Source: Treponema sp. (GTDB lineage: Bacteria; Spirochaetota; Spirochaetia; Treponematales; Treponemataceae). From it: a DNA stretch of 64,000 nucleotides. The stretch lies in the NCBI GenBank assembly GCA_017484285.1, contig JAFUTH010000015.1:186001-250000 (forward strand), in the 5' to 3' direction. Below are positions 16,242 through 24,399 of this stretch, one piece after another; position 1 is the first letter of the stretch, and each line of letters starts with the position of its first letter. Both the position numbers and the translations under genes were made by a program. Below the pieces are notes generated by a model. The model worked only from the letters and a program-made list of their open reading frames with translations, was not told the origin of the DNA and made no database searches.

Positions 16242-17234
16242 CTATCCCGCACTTCCCATCATCGCCTTAAACTCATCCTGCGCCGTAAGACAAGTGTCCG
16301 TCAACAACCTTCGGTTGTTTAACGAGTTTTCTGACGAAAACTCGCGCAAATACCCGCGTTCGCTCGCCCACTCCTGTATTCCGCGGTAGTAGAACAGCTT
16401 CAACTCCTCGGTGATGATGAATGGCACGATGTCATTTTTGAGGCATTCTTTGAACAGGAGAAGCCGCCCGATTCGTCCGTTGCCGTCTTGAAAGGGATGG
16501 ATTTTCTCGAACTGCACATGAAAATCAAGAATGTCGTCAAAAGTCGCGGATTTTTTTGCATTGTATTCGCTGAGGAGCGTTTTCATCCGAGATGCCACTT
16601 CGTTGGGCTTTGCCGTCTCCGTTCCGCCCACTTCATTTTCCAATAACTTGTAGCCGCCCACGCGGAACCATGATTTTTCGCTGTCGCTTGTTCCAGTTTT
16701 GAGGATAAAATGCAGCTGCTTGATAAAGCTTTCCGTGAGCCTGCGCCCCGCGTTCTGAATCACAAGGTCAACGCAGCGGAAGTGGTTCACCGTTTCCACG
16801 ATGTCGTCAACCTTCACTGCGCTGTCGGTAATGCCGAGCGTTTTTGTCTCAAAGATGTAGCGTGTCTGGTCGTGGGTTAGGCGCGAGCCTTCGATGTGGT
16901 TGGAATTGTAGGTAAGGTCAATCTGCACGCGATGATAGAGCGAGCCTTTCAAGCCGCTTTCCTTTTCGCGCACAAGACGAGCAAGCACCGTCTCATTTTT
17001 GAGCGACTTTGTTGAGTGCCGCCTTTCCCGCACGGGCTTTGCCGCCCCGTTCGGAATGAGCCAAATCTTACCGTCAAGCACCGCTCCCGGAACTCGCCCA
17101 AGCGCACAGTAATTCCGCACGCTCCGCTCCGACACGCCCCACATCGCGGCGACCTCTTCCGATGAGAAAAATGCTTTTTCGCCAAAGATTTCTTCGTCTT
17201 GCTCCACGGCAAGATTATAGCATGTTATCGGCAA
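16242..17234 (-). CDS. Class II-like Fic-domain protein with N-terminal helix-turn-helix
   Basis: The 330-residue protein has a MerR/excisionase-like winged helix-turn-helix at about residues 22-65 (SEEVAAMWGVSERSVRNYCALGRVPG). The Fic core has a complete active-site loop HPFQDGNGRIGR near residue 245, so AMP transfer from ATP to a protein is chemically possible. Near residue 110 SNHIEG fits the S/TxxxE(G/N) inhibitory helix motif, placing it with self-inhibited class II Fic proteins (family knowledge). The DNA-binding module suggests autoregulation. No separate FicA-like antitoxin is needed or seen. The target protein is unknown. Confidence 0.85.
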   Translation of the reverse strand: MPITCYNLAVEQDEEIFGEKAFFSSEEVAAMWGVSERSVRNYCALGRVPGAVLDGKIWLIPNGAAKPVRERRHSTKSLKNETVLARLVREKESGLKGSLYHRVQIDLTYNSNHIEGSRLTHDQTRYIFETKTLGITDSAVKVDDIVETVNHFRCVDLVIQNAGRRLTESFIKQLHFILKTGTSDSEKSWFRVGGYKLLENEVGGTETAKPNEVASRMKTLLSEYNAKKSATFDDILDFHVQFEKIHPFQDGNGRIGRLLLFKECLKNDIVPFIITEELKLFYYRGIQEWASERGYLREFSSENSLNNRRLLTDTCLTAQDEFKAMMGSAG

Positions 17235-17291
17235 AATATAAAGGGAATTTTATGTAAAAAAATAAGCGTTTTATTTTGCCGATAAAAAAAA

Positions 17292-18242
17292 TTACCTTGC
17301 CGATAACCGTTTTCTCACCGCCCGCCACCCACGCGCCGCAAGCGAAAGCACGAAAATCCCTGCGCACACTTCAAGCGGGTACGGCACGAGCGCGTCCTGC
17401 GGAATGAGCATCGCAAGAATCGCCATTGCCGCGGCGGGCGGAAAGGTGAGCGAAAAAATCTTTACGAGCAGAATCACGCACACGCCCGCACCGAGCGCAC
17501 TCACCGTAAGCGGAAGACCGAACTGCACCGAAAGCACGAGGCGAGAAGCCGCCCCCGAAAGTGCACAGAGAGTCACGAGCAAAATCACCGCCCAAAAGCG
17601 GGTCGCCGCCTTGCTTTCCTTTCCCGTAAGTTCCGTGAACGCGACCAAAAGCGGCGGGGCAACGCAAAACCGCGTGTCAAAGCGAATGCAGAAAAATGCC
17701 GCGAGCGCGACAAACGCCGTTCTGAACGCAAAATCAGCGAAAAAAGCACGGGGCTGTCGCTCGGAAAAAGTCACCAGAGAAAAATCGTTCCGCTCGGCCT
17801 TTTTTGCCCGCACGAGAAAGGAGCGAAGCAGGCAGACAAGCGAAGTGAGCAAAATCGCCGCCACAATGTAGACCACGCTCCGTGTCTGAATCAGCACGGG
17901 AAGCGCGATTGCCGAGATGAGCGGCGCGAAAGTCGTCCCAGAAACGAAAAGCACCATCTGTCCCACGGCAAACGCAAGCGAAAACTGCGCCCAGAGCGGA
18001 AGCGGCACGAACCGCACAATGCACACACCGCCCACCGCGCACACGGCAATGCACAAAATCATCCGAAGCGCACTCGTCCGCCACACAAGGCTCGGAGCAA
18101 GGAAACAGCCCACCGAAAGAGCCGCCACTTCGGGAAAGATAATTTCCGCTTCGCCCGTCACTTCCGCCGCCGCCACCATCGCGCAAAGCACCACAAACAT
18201 GCACACCGAGCCGAAAAACGTTGACTTCATGGGAGAATTCAC
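17292..18242 (-). CDS. Integral membrane protein, possibly HPP-related
   Basis: The 316-residue protein is very hydrophobic, with about eight to nine membrane segments in two halves separated near residue 150 by a basic loop (VRAKKAERNDFS). The second half contains SLTFPPAAAMAILAMLIPQD, which recalls the PP-A pattern of HPP-family membrane proteins. The match is weak and a FUSC- or threonine/serine-exporter-like fold cannot be excluded. It is GC-rich compared with its neighbours. It follows the AbiEii gene by 1 base on the same strand and may ride on that transcript. Confidence 0.45.
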   Translation of the reverse strand: MNSPMKSTFFGSVCMFVVLCAMVAAAEVTGEAEIIFPEVAALSVGCFLAPSLVWRTSALRMILCIAVCAVGGVCIVRFVPLPLWAQFSLAFAVGQMVLFVSGTTFAPLISAIALPVLIQTRSVVYIVAAILLTSLVCLLRSFLVRAKKAERNDFSLVTFSERQPRAFFADFAFRTAFVALAAFFCIRFDTRFCVAPPLLVAFTELTGKESKAATRFWAVILLVTLCALSGAASRLVLSVQFGLPLTVSALGAGVCVILLVKIFSLTFPPAAAMAILAMLIPQDALVPYPLEVCAGIFVLSLAARGWRAVRKRLSAR

Positions 18243-18243
18243 C

Positions 18244-19164
18244 TCACCTTTTTAAAGATTCAAACATCCCGCTCTCCGCAAGCGTTTTCACCGCTTCAAT
18301 CGTCTGTTCGTAATTCACTTTTTCTTCAAGCAGTTTTTCAGTAACAGCCGTGTAATCCGCTTTGTAGGCATTTTCGGCGATTATCTTTTCAAGCAGGGCG
18401 GGAATAGCAACATCACTTTGCGCGGACGGACAAACAGGGGAAGAAGAACGCACAATCCGCACTTCCTGCACGAGTTTTTTGAAATCTTCGTTTTGCGGAA
18501 CGAGCGGGAGCAGTTTATAGATGTCGTAGAGGTGGCGTGAATGCCCTGCTGTCTTTCCCTGCAAGTAATAATCGCAGATAGCAAAAACCTTGTCCGCAAG
18601 CGTTCTGTCCAAGCCCTGCACTTTCATGGTGAAGGGTCGCAAGCCGTACCGCTCAATGTAATCGGGGGCTTCCGTTTCCATCATGTCGCCGATATAACTT
18701 CTGACAGGCAAAAGCACGGTCGGAAAAGAAACGGCGGTGTATGAGGTTTCAAGAATCACTCTTGGCTGAACGGCGTAATCCTCAACGCTCTGCACAGGCT
18801 CGTATGCAATTTCGTAGCGGTTGTAGTCTCGGCGGCTTCTCGTTTCGCCAATGTTCGGAATTGAAAGACCAAGAATTTCCGCAATCTCGACTACGGCATC
18901 CTTCACTTTCTTTTTCTGCCCTTGTGAAATCGTGGTGTCTATCGTAACATCAATGTCTTCGGAAAACCGTTTTATCGCTCCGTGGCATTTTGAAAGCGAT
19001 GTGCCGCCCTTGAACACGATGAACGGCAAGCGTTCGGAAAGCAAGCGGAGAATCACCGTGACATAGTAATCTTTTTCGACAATCTCCGCGCGGATTCCGT
19101 TCTTTGCAGTCACAAGGTTCACTGCCTGCAAAAATACCGTTTTGTCGTTATGCAGAAAATCCAT
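18244..19164 (-). CDS. abiEii: AbiEii-family nucleotidyltransferase toxin
   Basis: The 306-residue protein has the nucleotidyltransferase signature FKGGTSLSKCHGAIKRFSEDIDV near residues 50-72, with the two acidic metal ligands (EDID). GLDRTLADKVFAICDY follows, typical of AbiEii. These toxins act as nucleotidyltransferases, some of them extending tRNA 3' ends (family knowledge). The start overlaps the end of the antitoxin gene by 17 bases, so translation is probably coupled. The type IV-style AbiE pair gives abortive phage resistance and plasmid stabilisation in other bacteria. Confidence 0.9.
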   Translation of the reverse strand: MDFLHNDKTVFLQAVNLVTAKNGIRAEIVEKDYYVTVILRLLSERLPFIVFKGGTSLSKCHGAIKRFSEDIDVTIDTTISQGQKKKVKDAVVEIAEILGLSIPNIGETRSRRDYNRYEIAYEPVQSVEDYAVQPRVILETSYTAVSFPTVLLPVRSYIGDMMETEAPDYIERYGLRPFTMKVQGLDRTLADKVFAICDYYLQGKTAGHSRHLYDIYKLLPLVPQNEDFKKLVQEVRIVRSSSPVCPSAQSDVAIPALLEKIIAENAYKADYTAVTEKLLEEKVNYEQTIEAVKTLAESGMFESLKR

Positions 19165-19774
19165 TCAGCACTCCTACCTTATACATGTTACGGAAAATTT
19201 TATCGGGGTACAACGGCAAGTATGTTTTCAGCTGTGAAAAAGATATTTTGTTGCCTGACATATATGACTTGATTTTATCGCCGAGTTCTTTTTCTTCTAA
19301 TTCTGAATACAATTCCACATCTTTCAAAAGGTCGAGCAGTTGCAAAGCCTTGTAGTTGGATTCCGTGACCGTGGTGCGCGGTTTTCGCAAGATGATTTTT
19401 TCGTTTGCGAGCGTGGTTTCGCGGTAGTCCTTGCTCGCCTTATTCGTGACAAGCTCCGTACTCGCGGGAACTTGGCTCGTGATTCCGATTGCGTTGGCGA
19501 AGTTGATTCCACTGATATAACCACAGCGTTTGTTTTGAGAAACAAGGTATTTTTGCGAAATGACCTCGCTCTGTGAAAGCTGGCTTCCCGATTTGAAAAT
19601 GCTCTCCGCAGGAATGAAATAAATCCCCGTGTCGTATTTTTTGAGTTTTCCGCTCAGGGTGTAATTCATTATCTGCTGGCGGATATTGTTCTGCGTCATG
19701 CCATTGTAGCGAATATTTGAGACGAAAATCGGCTTGTTCGTGCCATATTTTTGCAAAAGTGCATTGTAAAGCAT
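19148..19774 (-). CDS. abiEi: AbiEi-family antitoxin (DUF6088-like)
   Basis: The 208-residue protein begins with a winged helix-turn-helix-like segment (NNIRQQIMNYTLSGKLKKYDTGIYFIP) and has the conserved SQKYLV...GYISG and ASTELVTNKASKDYRE blocks of AbiEi antitoxins. Such proteins repress their own promoter and counter the nucleotidyltransferase toxin. It precedes and overlaps abiEii. The upstream 145 bases hold the promoter region and the terminator of the next operon. Confidence 0.85.
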   Translation of the reverse strand: MLYNALLQKYGTNKPIFVSNIRYNGMTQNNIRQQIMNYTLSGKLKKYDTGIYFIPAESIFKSGSQLSQSEVISQKYLVSQNKRCGYISGINFANAIGITSQVPASTELVTNKASKDYRETTLANEKIILRKPRTTVTESNYKALQLLDLLKDVELYSELEEKELGDKIKSYMSGNKISFSQLKTYLPLYPDKIFRNMYKVGVLNGFSA

Positions 19775-19882
19775 AAGCGCATCTCCTATAATGTATTTTC
19801 AGTAAGAATATTCACTTTTATTATAGCGAATTCCATAGATTTTTCAAGAGAAAAAAGCCCGCGTGAAGTTTGGCGTATAGAC

Positions 19883-19917
19883 AAAAAACGGGCAAAGGTT
19901 AATTCCTCTGCCCGTTT
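19883..19917 (-). terminator. Rho-independent terminator of the ankyrin/small-protein operon
   Basis: On the minus strand an 11-bp near-perfect stem (ACGGGCAGAGG/CCTTTGCCCGT, loop AATTAA) is followed by six T. It lies 4 bases after the stop of the small acidic gene at 19,921. Confidence 0.85.
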
Positions 19918-19920
19918 AGG

Positions 19921-20070
19921 TTACTCATCGTTTTCTTCTTCGGTTCCGTCAATGTATTCTTGGTGGTTTCGGACAAATTTCCATTCGTCTTTTGCCGCTT
20001 CGTCTACATCTTCGGGGTCAAGATAAAAATCTTCATAGCCATCTTGGTCAATGTACAGTCCTGATGCCAT
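19921..20070 (-). CDS. Small acidic protein, 49 residues
   Basis: The product MASGLYIDQDGYEDFYLD... is strongly acidic and ends GTEEENDE. A good ribosome-binding sequence (AAAGGAGAA) precedes the ATG and a terminator directly follows the stop, which argues for a real gene. It is the last of three genes read from the ankyrin membrane protein. I recognise no family. Its acidity could mean DNA mimicry or a protein-binding partner for its neighbours, but that is a guess. Confidence 0.65.
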   Translation of the reverse strand: MASGLYIDQDGYEDFYLDPEDVDEAAKDEWKFVRNHQEYIDGTEEENDE

Positions 20071-20121
20071 TGGGTTCTCCTTTCCGTGTTTTCACGGATT
20101 TTACAACATACTGTGCCATAG

Positions 20122-20274
20122 TTATCCCATTTCGTTATAATCAAGAATTCTATCAAGATCTTCATCAGAGCAGTTATAGATGTCACATAAATCTTCCCTG
20201 CTTGGTCTGCTCTCCATATCCTCACGGATATTTCTTGCCCCGATGTCTAAAATGCTCTCATCGTCATCTTCCAT
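20122..20274 (-). CDS. Small acidic protein, 50 residues
   Basis: The product begins MEDDDESILDIGARNIRED and ends DLDRILDYNEMG. AGGAGACAC precedes the ATG, and the gene begins 10 bases after the ankyrin gene ends. The middle (SREDLCDIYNCSDEDLDRI) could form a short helix-turn-helix-like hairpin, though it is too acidic to bind DNA easily. No family recognised. Together with the next gene it forms a pair of about 50-residue acidic proteins. Confidence 0.65.
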   Translation of the reverse strand: MEDDDESILDIGARNIREDMESRPSREDLCDIYNCSDEDLDRILDYNEMG

Positions 20275-20284
20275 AAAGTGTCTC

Positions 20285-21490
20285 CTATTGCAGATGATAT
20301 GGCTTTAAGCCAAAATCCATTTTTCTTGGATAGCGGTCATACAATTCTTCAACAAATTCTTCTGATGTCATTGTTCGGGGATAAGTTATTTTGTAGATTC
20401 CTTTTTCGCTCAGAAAATTGAACATTTCTATTTTACTTGCGCCTTCTTCTTTTGTGGCACAATAATACATAATCTTCTCTGCTAATTCAGAAAGGATTGT
20501 ATATCTATCTCCGCCATCTTTTAATTCATTGAAATTCATTCCTACATCAATAAGATATTGAATTCTCTCTTTTGCACTATTTACATCCAAATTTATATAT
20601 TTTGAGATATAATCAACAGCACCACTGGAAAAATCATAGCCAAGACCGATAAGCCATTTTATCATTTCCCATTCTTCATCACCCTCAAAAGTATATGCGA
20701 GTGAAAATGCTCCACTTCCATATACATCCCTGTGATTTTCAAGAAGTTTCTTGACCGTTTCCAAATAATAATCCTTGTGCACTTCATCTCTTTTGTAACC
20801 GTACATCAAAAGTCCGCTGATACTGTCAGGCAAAAATCCCGCATCGAACATTGATTTTATTATTTCAAAATCAAACACTTCTTCATAAACATCACCTGTC
20901 GTTATTCCCCTATATATGTCTTTCTGAGAAATACCTGTGTAATCAAAACAGTTGTACTTTTTATAATATGGAATAAGAAGTTTTGCTATTTCACGAACTC
21001 CATCATCGCCTATTCTGTAGCTTGTGAACAACTCAGAAAGCGCATCATACTGAGCGGCATCCCACATATTCTTTTGCGTTTCTTTATCCAATGGATTTGG
21101 ATTTGCGCCCGCTTCAAGCAACATTTTAACGATTTCGTAATTTTTATAGCGAGTTGCAATACAAACGGCAGGAAGGATTTTTCCGCTAAAAACATTCGGA
21201 TCCGCCCCATCCTTTAAACAGGTTTCTACAAGTTCCTTATTCTGACTGTCTACAGCCATTTGCAAAATGGTAGTATTATCTGAAGTGACAGCATTTATTC
21301 CATATTCCTCAATAAAATCCGCCCAGTTTCGCGCCGCTTCCGTGTTAACACCGCGCAGGTATTTTATGGTGTTCTTTCTGCCCGAACTTCCGCCACCGCA
21401 CATCGAAGCAAGGAGAATGAGTGCAACAACGGCAATCCCACCGACTACAATCTTCTTTTTCAAAGACCATGACTTGATTTTTGTAAACAT
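20285..21490 (-). CDS. Membrane-anchored ankyrin-repeat protein
   Basis: The 401-residue protein has a basic N-terminus and one hydrophobic segment (about residues 14-30, ending MCGGGSSG). It is therefore either a signal anchor or a lipoprotein with a relaxed spirochaete-type lipobox around Cys 31. Degenerate ankyrin repeats follow: TTILQMAVDSQNKELVETCLKDGADPN and ICIATRYKNYEIVKMLLEAGANPN, then more diverged helical pairs. The ankyrin part is probably outside the cytoplasm and binds another protein. It leads an operon with two tiny acidic genes and diverges from an XRE regulator. Confidence 0.75.
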   Translation of the reverse strand: MFTKIKSWSLKKKIVVGGIAVVALILLASMCGGGSSGRKNTIKYLRGVNTEAARNWADFIEEYGINAVTSDNTTILQMAVDSQNKELVETCLKDGADPNVFSGKILPAVCIATRYKNYEIVKMLLEAGANPNPLDKETQKNMWDAAQYDALSELFTSYRIGDDGVREIAKLLIPYYKKYNCFDYTGISQKDIYRGITTGDVYEEVFDFEIIKSMFDAGFLPDSISGLLMYGYKRDEVHKDYYLETVKKLLENHRDVYGSGAFSLAYTFEGDEEWEMIKWLIGLGYDFSSGAVDYISKYINLDVNSAKERIQYLIDVGMNFNELKDGGDRYTILSELAEKIMYYCATKEEGASKIEMFNFLSEKGIYKITYPRTMTSEEFVEELYDRYPRKMDFGLKPYHLQ

Positions 21491-21585
21491 AAAAACTCCT
21501 GAATGTGTTTTATCTATGCTTTTAGCAATGGATAAAACTAACCGTATGCTATCATAATAACTAACATCTCGCTCATAGTCAACAG

Positions 21586-21598
21586 TAACTATTAGTTA
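21586..21598. promoter_or_regulatory. Operator-like palindrome TAACTA-T-TAGTTA
   Basis: A perfect 13-bp palindrome lies 15 bases before the XRE start in the region shared with the ankyrin gene. A half-site (ATAACTAAC) lies near 21,556. It probably controls one or both divergent genes. Confidence 0.55.
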
Positions 21599-21612
21599 TA
21601 TTTTTCTATATA

Positions 21613-21933
21613 ATGAATGAGATTCCAATTGAAACTGTTATCAGGGAAAATATAAAATCACTTCGCAAGCAACTTGGCTGGAGTCAGGAAGCACTGGCTG
21701 AAAAAACAGGCGTTTCCGCGCCGTACATCACCCAAATTGAAGTAGGAAAACGCACGCCGTCATTGGATATTGTCGAAAAACTTGCATCCGCGCTCGGAGT
21801 TGAATACAAAGTTTTGTTTGAAGCGCAAAATTCAGCAGAAAATGCCACTTTAAGTGATTTTTCAAAGCATATTCTTGAATCAAAACTGATTTCTGCCGTT
21901 ACCGACACGATTCACAACGAGTTTAAGGCATAG
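21613..21933 (+). CDS. XRE-family helix-turn-helix regulator
   Basis: The 106-residue protein is a compact C1-type repressor. Its helix-turn-helix spans about residues 12-66 (IKSLRKQLGWSQEALAEKTGVSAPYI...), then VEKLASALGVEYKVLFEA. A short helical tail follows. It is divergent from the ankyrin operon, with a palindrome in the 122-base gap. Control of the ankyrin/small-protein operon is a reasonable inference. Confidence 0.85.
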   Translation: MNEIPIETVIRENIKSLRKQLGWSQEALAEKTGVSAPYITQIEVGKRTPSLDIVEKLASALGVEYKVLFEAQNSAENATLSDFSKHILESKLISAVTDTIHNEFKA

Positions 21934-22001
21934 ATACGAGGTTTTCATTTCTTAGCAAACTTTCCCTCGACACCCCGCCCGAATCGTGCGATACTGTCCG
22001 C

Positions 22002-22919
22002 ATGAACTTTCCCACTCCCCCGCACTACACTTCTCTTGCGAGCGCGCTTGTCTCGCTATTCGGCTCGTCGGTCGCAATTGCGCGCACTGACCGCGTTTCG
22101 GGCGGCGACATCAACAAATCGTACGCGCTCACGCTGAACACGGGCGACCGCATTTTTATGAAAGCCAACGCCAAGAAAAACGCGGCATTTTTTACCGCCG
22201 AAGCTATGGGGCTTTCCGCCATCGCCGCCACGGGAGCAATCGGCACACCGCACATTCTCTGCACGGGTACGGACGACGGCGAGGAAGTCGGCTACAGTTT
22301 TCTTCTATTGAATTATGTTGAAAGCGGCAAAAAACGCGCCGACTACTGGGAGACTTTTGCCCGCGAGCTTTCCGCCATGCACAACGCAGACACGACGGCA
22401 TTTGTGAACGGCGGGCGATTCGGCTTTTTGCAGGACAACTTCATCGGGGCGCGAGAGCAAGTGAACACACCCGCAGAAAAGTGGATTTCGTTTTTCCGCG
22501 AGAACCGACTCGCACCGCAATTCAAAGCCGCAGATGCCTATTTTTCTTCCGCCGACCGCACGCGAATCACAAAACTGCTCGACCACTTGGACGATTTTCT
22601 TGTAGAGCCAGAGAAGCCAAGCCTCCTTCACGGCGACCTGTGGGGCAGGAATGTCCTTTGCGGCTCGGACGGCAAAGCGATTCTAATTGACCCCGCCGCC
22701 TACATCGGCCAAGCCGAAGCCGACCTTGCCATGACGGAACTTTTCGGCGGCTTTCCGCCCACATTCTACACCGCCTACCGCGAAGTGCGCCCGCTACAGA
22801 GCGGCTACGAGGAGCGGCGCGATTTGTACAATTTGTACCACTTGCTGAACCACTTGAACATGTTCGGGCAGAGTTACTTGGGCGCGGTGCAGAGCATTGT
22901 GGCGGACTATGTGGGGTAA
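22002..22919 (+). CDS. Fructosamine kinase family protein
   Basis: The 305-residue protein fits the fructosamine/ketosamine-3-kinase family. It has an N-terminal lobe with GGDINKSYAL and FMKAN (the ATP-site Lys), a linker, and the catalytic loop LLHGDLWGRNVL near residue 210. ILIDPAAYIGQAEADLAM follows. Bacterial members phosphorylate fructosamines or ribulosamines on glycated proteins, which then detach (family knowledge). It is full length. The ArsC-like gene starts 12 bases after it and the Ogt-like gene overlaps that one, so the three form an operon that could serve protein and DNA damage repair. Confidence 0.85.
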   Translation: MNFPTPPHYTSLASALVSLFGSSVAIARTDRVSGGDINKSYALTLNTGDRIFMKANAKKNAAFFTAEAMGLSAIAATGAIGTPHILCTGTDDGEEVGYSFLLLNYVESGKKRADYWETFARELSAMHNADTTAFVNGGRFGFLQDNFIGAREQVNTPAEKWISFFRENRLAPQFKAADAYFSSADRTRITKLLDHLDDFLVEPEKPSLLHGDLWGRNVLCGSDGKAILIDPAAYIGQAEADLAMTELFGGFPPTFYTAYREVRPLQSGYEERRDLYNLYHLLNHLNMFGQSYLGAVQSIVADYVG

Positions 22920-22930
22920 AGGAGCGAACT

Positions 22931-23290
22931 ATGATTCAGATTTTCGGGACGAACAAAAGTTTTGACTCGAAGGCGGCGCAGCGATTTTTTAAGGAGCGGC
23001 GCATTCCGTTTCAGTTTGTTGACCTCAAGGAAAAAGAGATGTCGGCGGGCGAGTTTGATTCCGTCGTGGGCGCGATTGCAAAATCTGCGGGAAGCCGAGC
23101 CGCCGCGATAGACGCGATGACTGACAAAAAATCGAAGGACTACGCGCAAATCGCCTACCTCGACGACGGCGAAAAGGAGCAGAAATTGTTTGAGAATCAG
23201 GCGAAGCTGCTCGCGCTCCCCATCTGCCGAAACGGAAAAACAGACGCCACCTCAGGGATGCAACAGAAGGTGTGGGAAGGGTGGAAATGA
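22931..23290 (+). CDS. ArsC/Spx-like thioredoxin-fold protein lacking active-site cysteines
   Basis: The 119-residue protein begins MIQIFGTNKSFDSKAAQRFFKER, the start of the ArsC/Spx fold. The usual GTxxCxxCRKA has no cysteine (NKSFDSKA). The C-terminal LLALPICRNGKTDATSG corresponds to the substrate-loop region. It therefore cannot act by the usual arsenate-reductase chemistry. It may be a binding or structural relative, or use Cys near residue 98. It is translated between the fructosamine kinase and the methyltransferase genes; its stop overlaps the next start. Confidence 0.7.
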   Translation: MIQIFGTNKSFDSKAAQRFFKERRIPFQFVDLKEKEMSAGEFDSVVGAIAKSAGSRAAAIDAMTDKKSKDYAQIAYLDDGEKEQKLFENQAKLLALPICRNGKTDATSGMQQKVWEGWK

Positions 23291-23670
23291 CGGGCGGAAA
23301 GTCGGACGCTCCCCCGCTTGCAGAAAAAATCTACGCCGCTGTGCGCCTCATTCCGCGCGGGAAGGTCGCCTCGTACTCGCAGATTGCCGCGCTCGCGGGG
23401 AACTGCAATTTGCGCCGCTATGTGGGGTACGCGCTGCACAAAAATCCGAGTAATTCCATTACGCCCTGTCACCGTGTGGTGAACGCAAAGGGATTCTGTT
23501 CGGGGAGTTTTGCCTTTGGCGGCGGCGATGTTCAGCGGGAAAAGCTTGAAGCCGAAGGCGTTGTGTTTACGGGCGGGCATGTGGATATGAAGCAATGCGG
23601 CATTACGGAAGATGATTTTGAGATGATGCGCGCGGGGCTGGAAGAGGAGATGAAGCGGGAGAGACGGTAA
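23287..23670 (+). CDS. ogt: Single-domain O6-alkylguanine-DNA alkyltransferase-like protein
   Basis: The 127-residue protein is the DNA-binding/active-site domain of the MGMT family. The signature is VYAAVRLIPRGKVASYSQIA-type, then GYALHKNPSNSITPCHRVV with the acceptor Cys retained in PCHRV near residue 62. Alkyltransferase-like proteins without activity have Trp there, so this one may still take alkyl groups. It lacks the N-terminal domain of longer Ogt proteins. The ATG at 23287 overlaps the ArsC-like stop (ATGA). Confidence 0.8.
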   Translation: MTGGKSDAPPLAEKIYAAVRLIPRGKVASYSQIAALAGNCNLRRYVGYALHKNPSNSITPCHRVVNAKGFCSGSFAFGGGDVQREKLEAEGVVFTGGHVDMKQCGITEDDFEMMRAGLEEEMKRERR

Positions 23671-23676
23671 GCCGCA

Positions 23677-24360
23677 TTATCTCACCAACTCAAAACTCCG
23701 CTCCGTGAGCGCACACAGGCGGTCAAAGTCCGTGGCGGCGGTGAGCAGAACTGTAATCCAGTGCGTTTTGTTCATGTGCCAGGCGGGGAAGATTGATTTT
23801 TTGTCGATGAGCGAGGCGATTTTGTCAGCGTCCGCCTTCATGTTCACCACCCACACTTCTTCATCGCCCGTAAGACCGAGTTGCTTGTATTTGATTTTCA
23901 TGATGAGCGCAAACCACTTTTGATTTTTGCAACGGAACACACAGAAGTCTGGGGTGTCCGACCAGGGAAAATCAGGCTGTGCGCCAAAGCGTTTCTTCAA
24001 AAACGCGATGTACTTTTCTTTTAAATCGGCGGAACAAAAACAAGCAGCGCGGATTTCTTCAATTACATTCTGCACTTCCTCACGCATAGAAGCGACAAAA
24101 GAGCCATGCGAGCGGGCATTATCAAAAAGCGCGTATTTTTCGTTTGTGGCAGAATCGTACACTTGCGCGGTCAGCGTTTCTTCGCTTGGATTCAGAGTGA
24201 TGAGCGCGTAAAAGTCACTTTTACAAATTGTACGGCGGAGCGTGTATGCGTGTGGCTCGTTCCCCTGCCCGCTTGTGCCGTCATCACTTTTCACGAATCC
24301 TGCGTTTTCAAGATGTTCACCAATGAGTTTTGCTGAGCGGAAAATGTATGAGAAGTCCAT
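23677..24360 (-). CDS. MmcQ/YjbR-family protein with N-terminal extension
   Basis: The C-terminal half of this 227-residue protein matches the MmcQ/YjbR (CyaY-like fold) family: DTPDFCVFRCKNQKWFALIM, then WVVNMKADADKIASLI, AWHMNKTHWITVLL. The N-terminal 110 residues are a separate beta-rich domain (CKSDFYALITLNPSEETLTAQVYD) that also occurs fused to YjbR domains. The role is unknown; DNA binding has been suggested for the family. It is convergent with the Ogt-like gene and upstream of a DUF4143 ATPase on the same strand. Confidence 0.7.
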   Translation of the reverse strand: MDFSYIFRSAKLIGEHLENAGFVKSDDGTSGQGNEPHAYTLRRTICKSDFYALITLNPSEETLTAQVYDSATNEKYALFDNARSHGSFVASMREEVQNVIEEIRAACFCSADLKEKYIAFLKKRFGAQPDFPWSDTPDFCVFRCKNQKWFALIMKIKYKQLGLTGDEEVWVVNMKADADKIASLIDKKSIFPAWHMNKTHWITVLLTAATDFDRLCALTERSFELVR

Positions 24361-24399
24361 AAAACCAGTATAAAGCGTGAAATCTTCGGGGGCAAGGGG

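Noticed and set aside
20285-21490. Confident lipoprotein call for the ankyrin protein
   Set aside because: The residue before the Cys is Met, not Gly/Ala/Ser, so the lipobox is doubtful; a signal anchor is equally possible.
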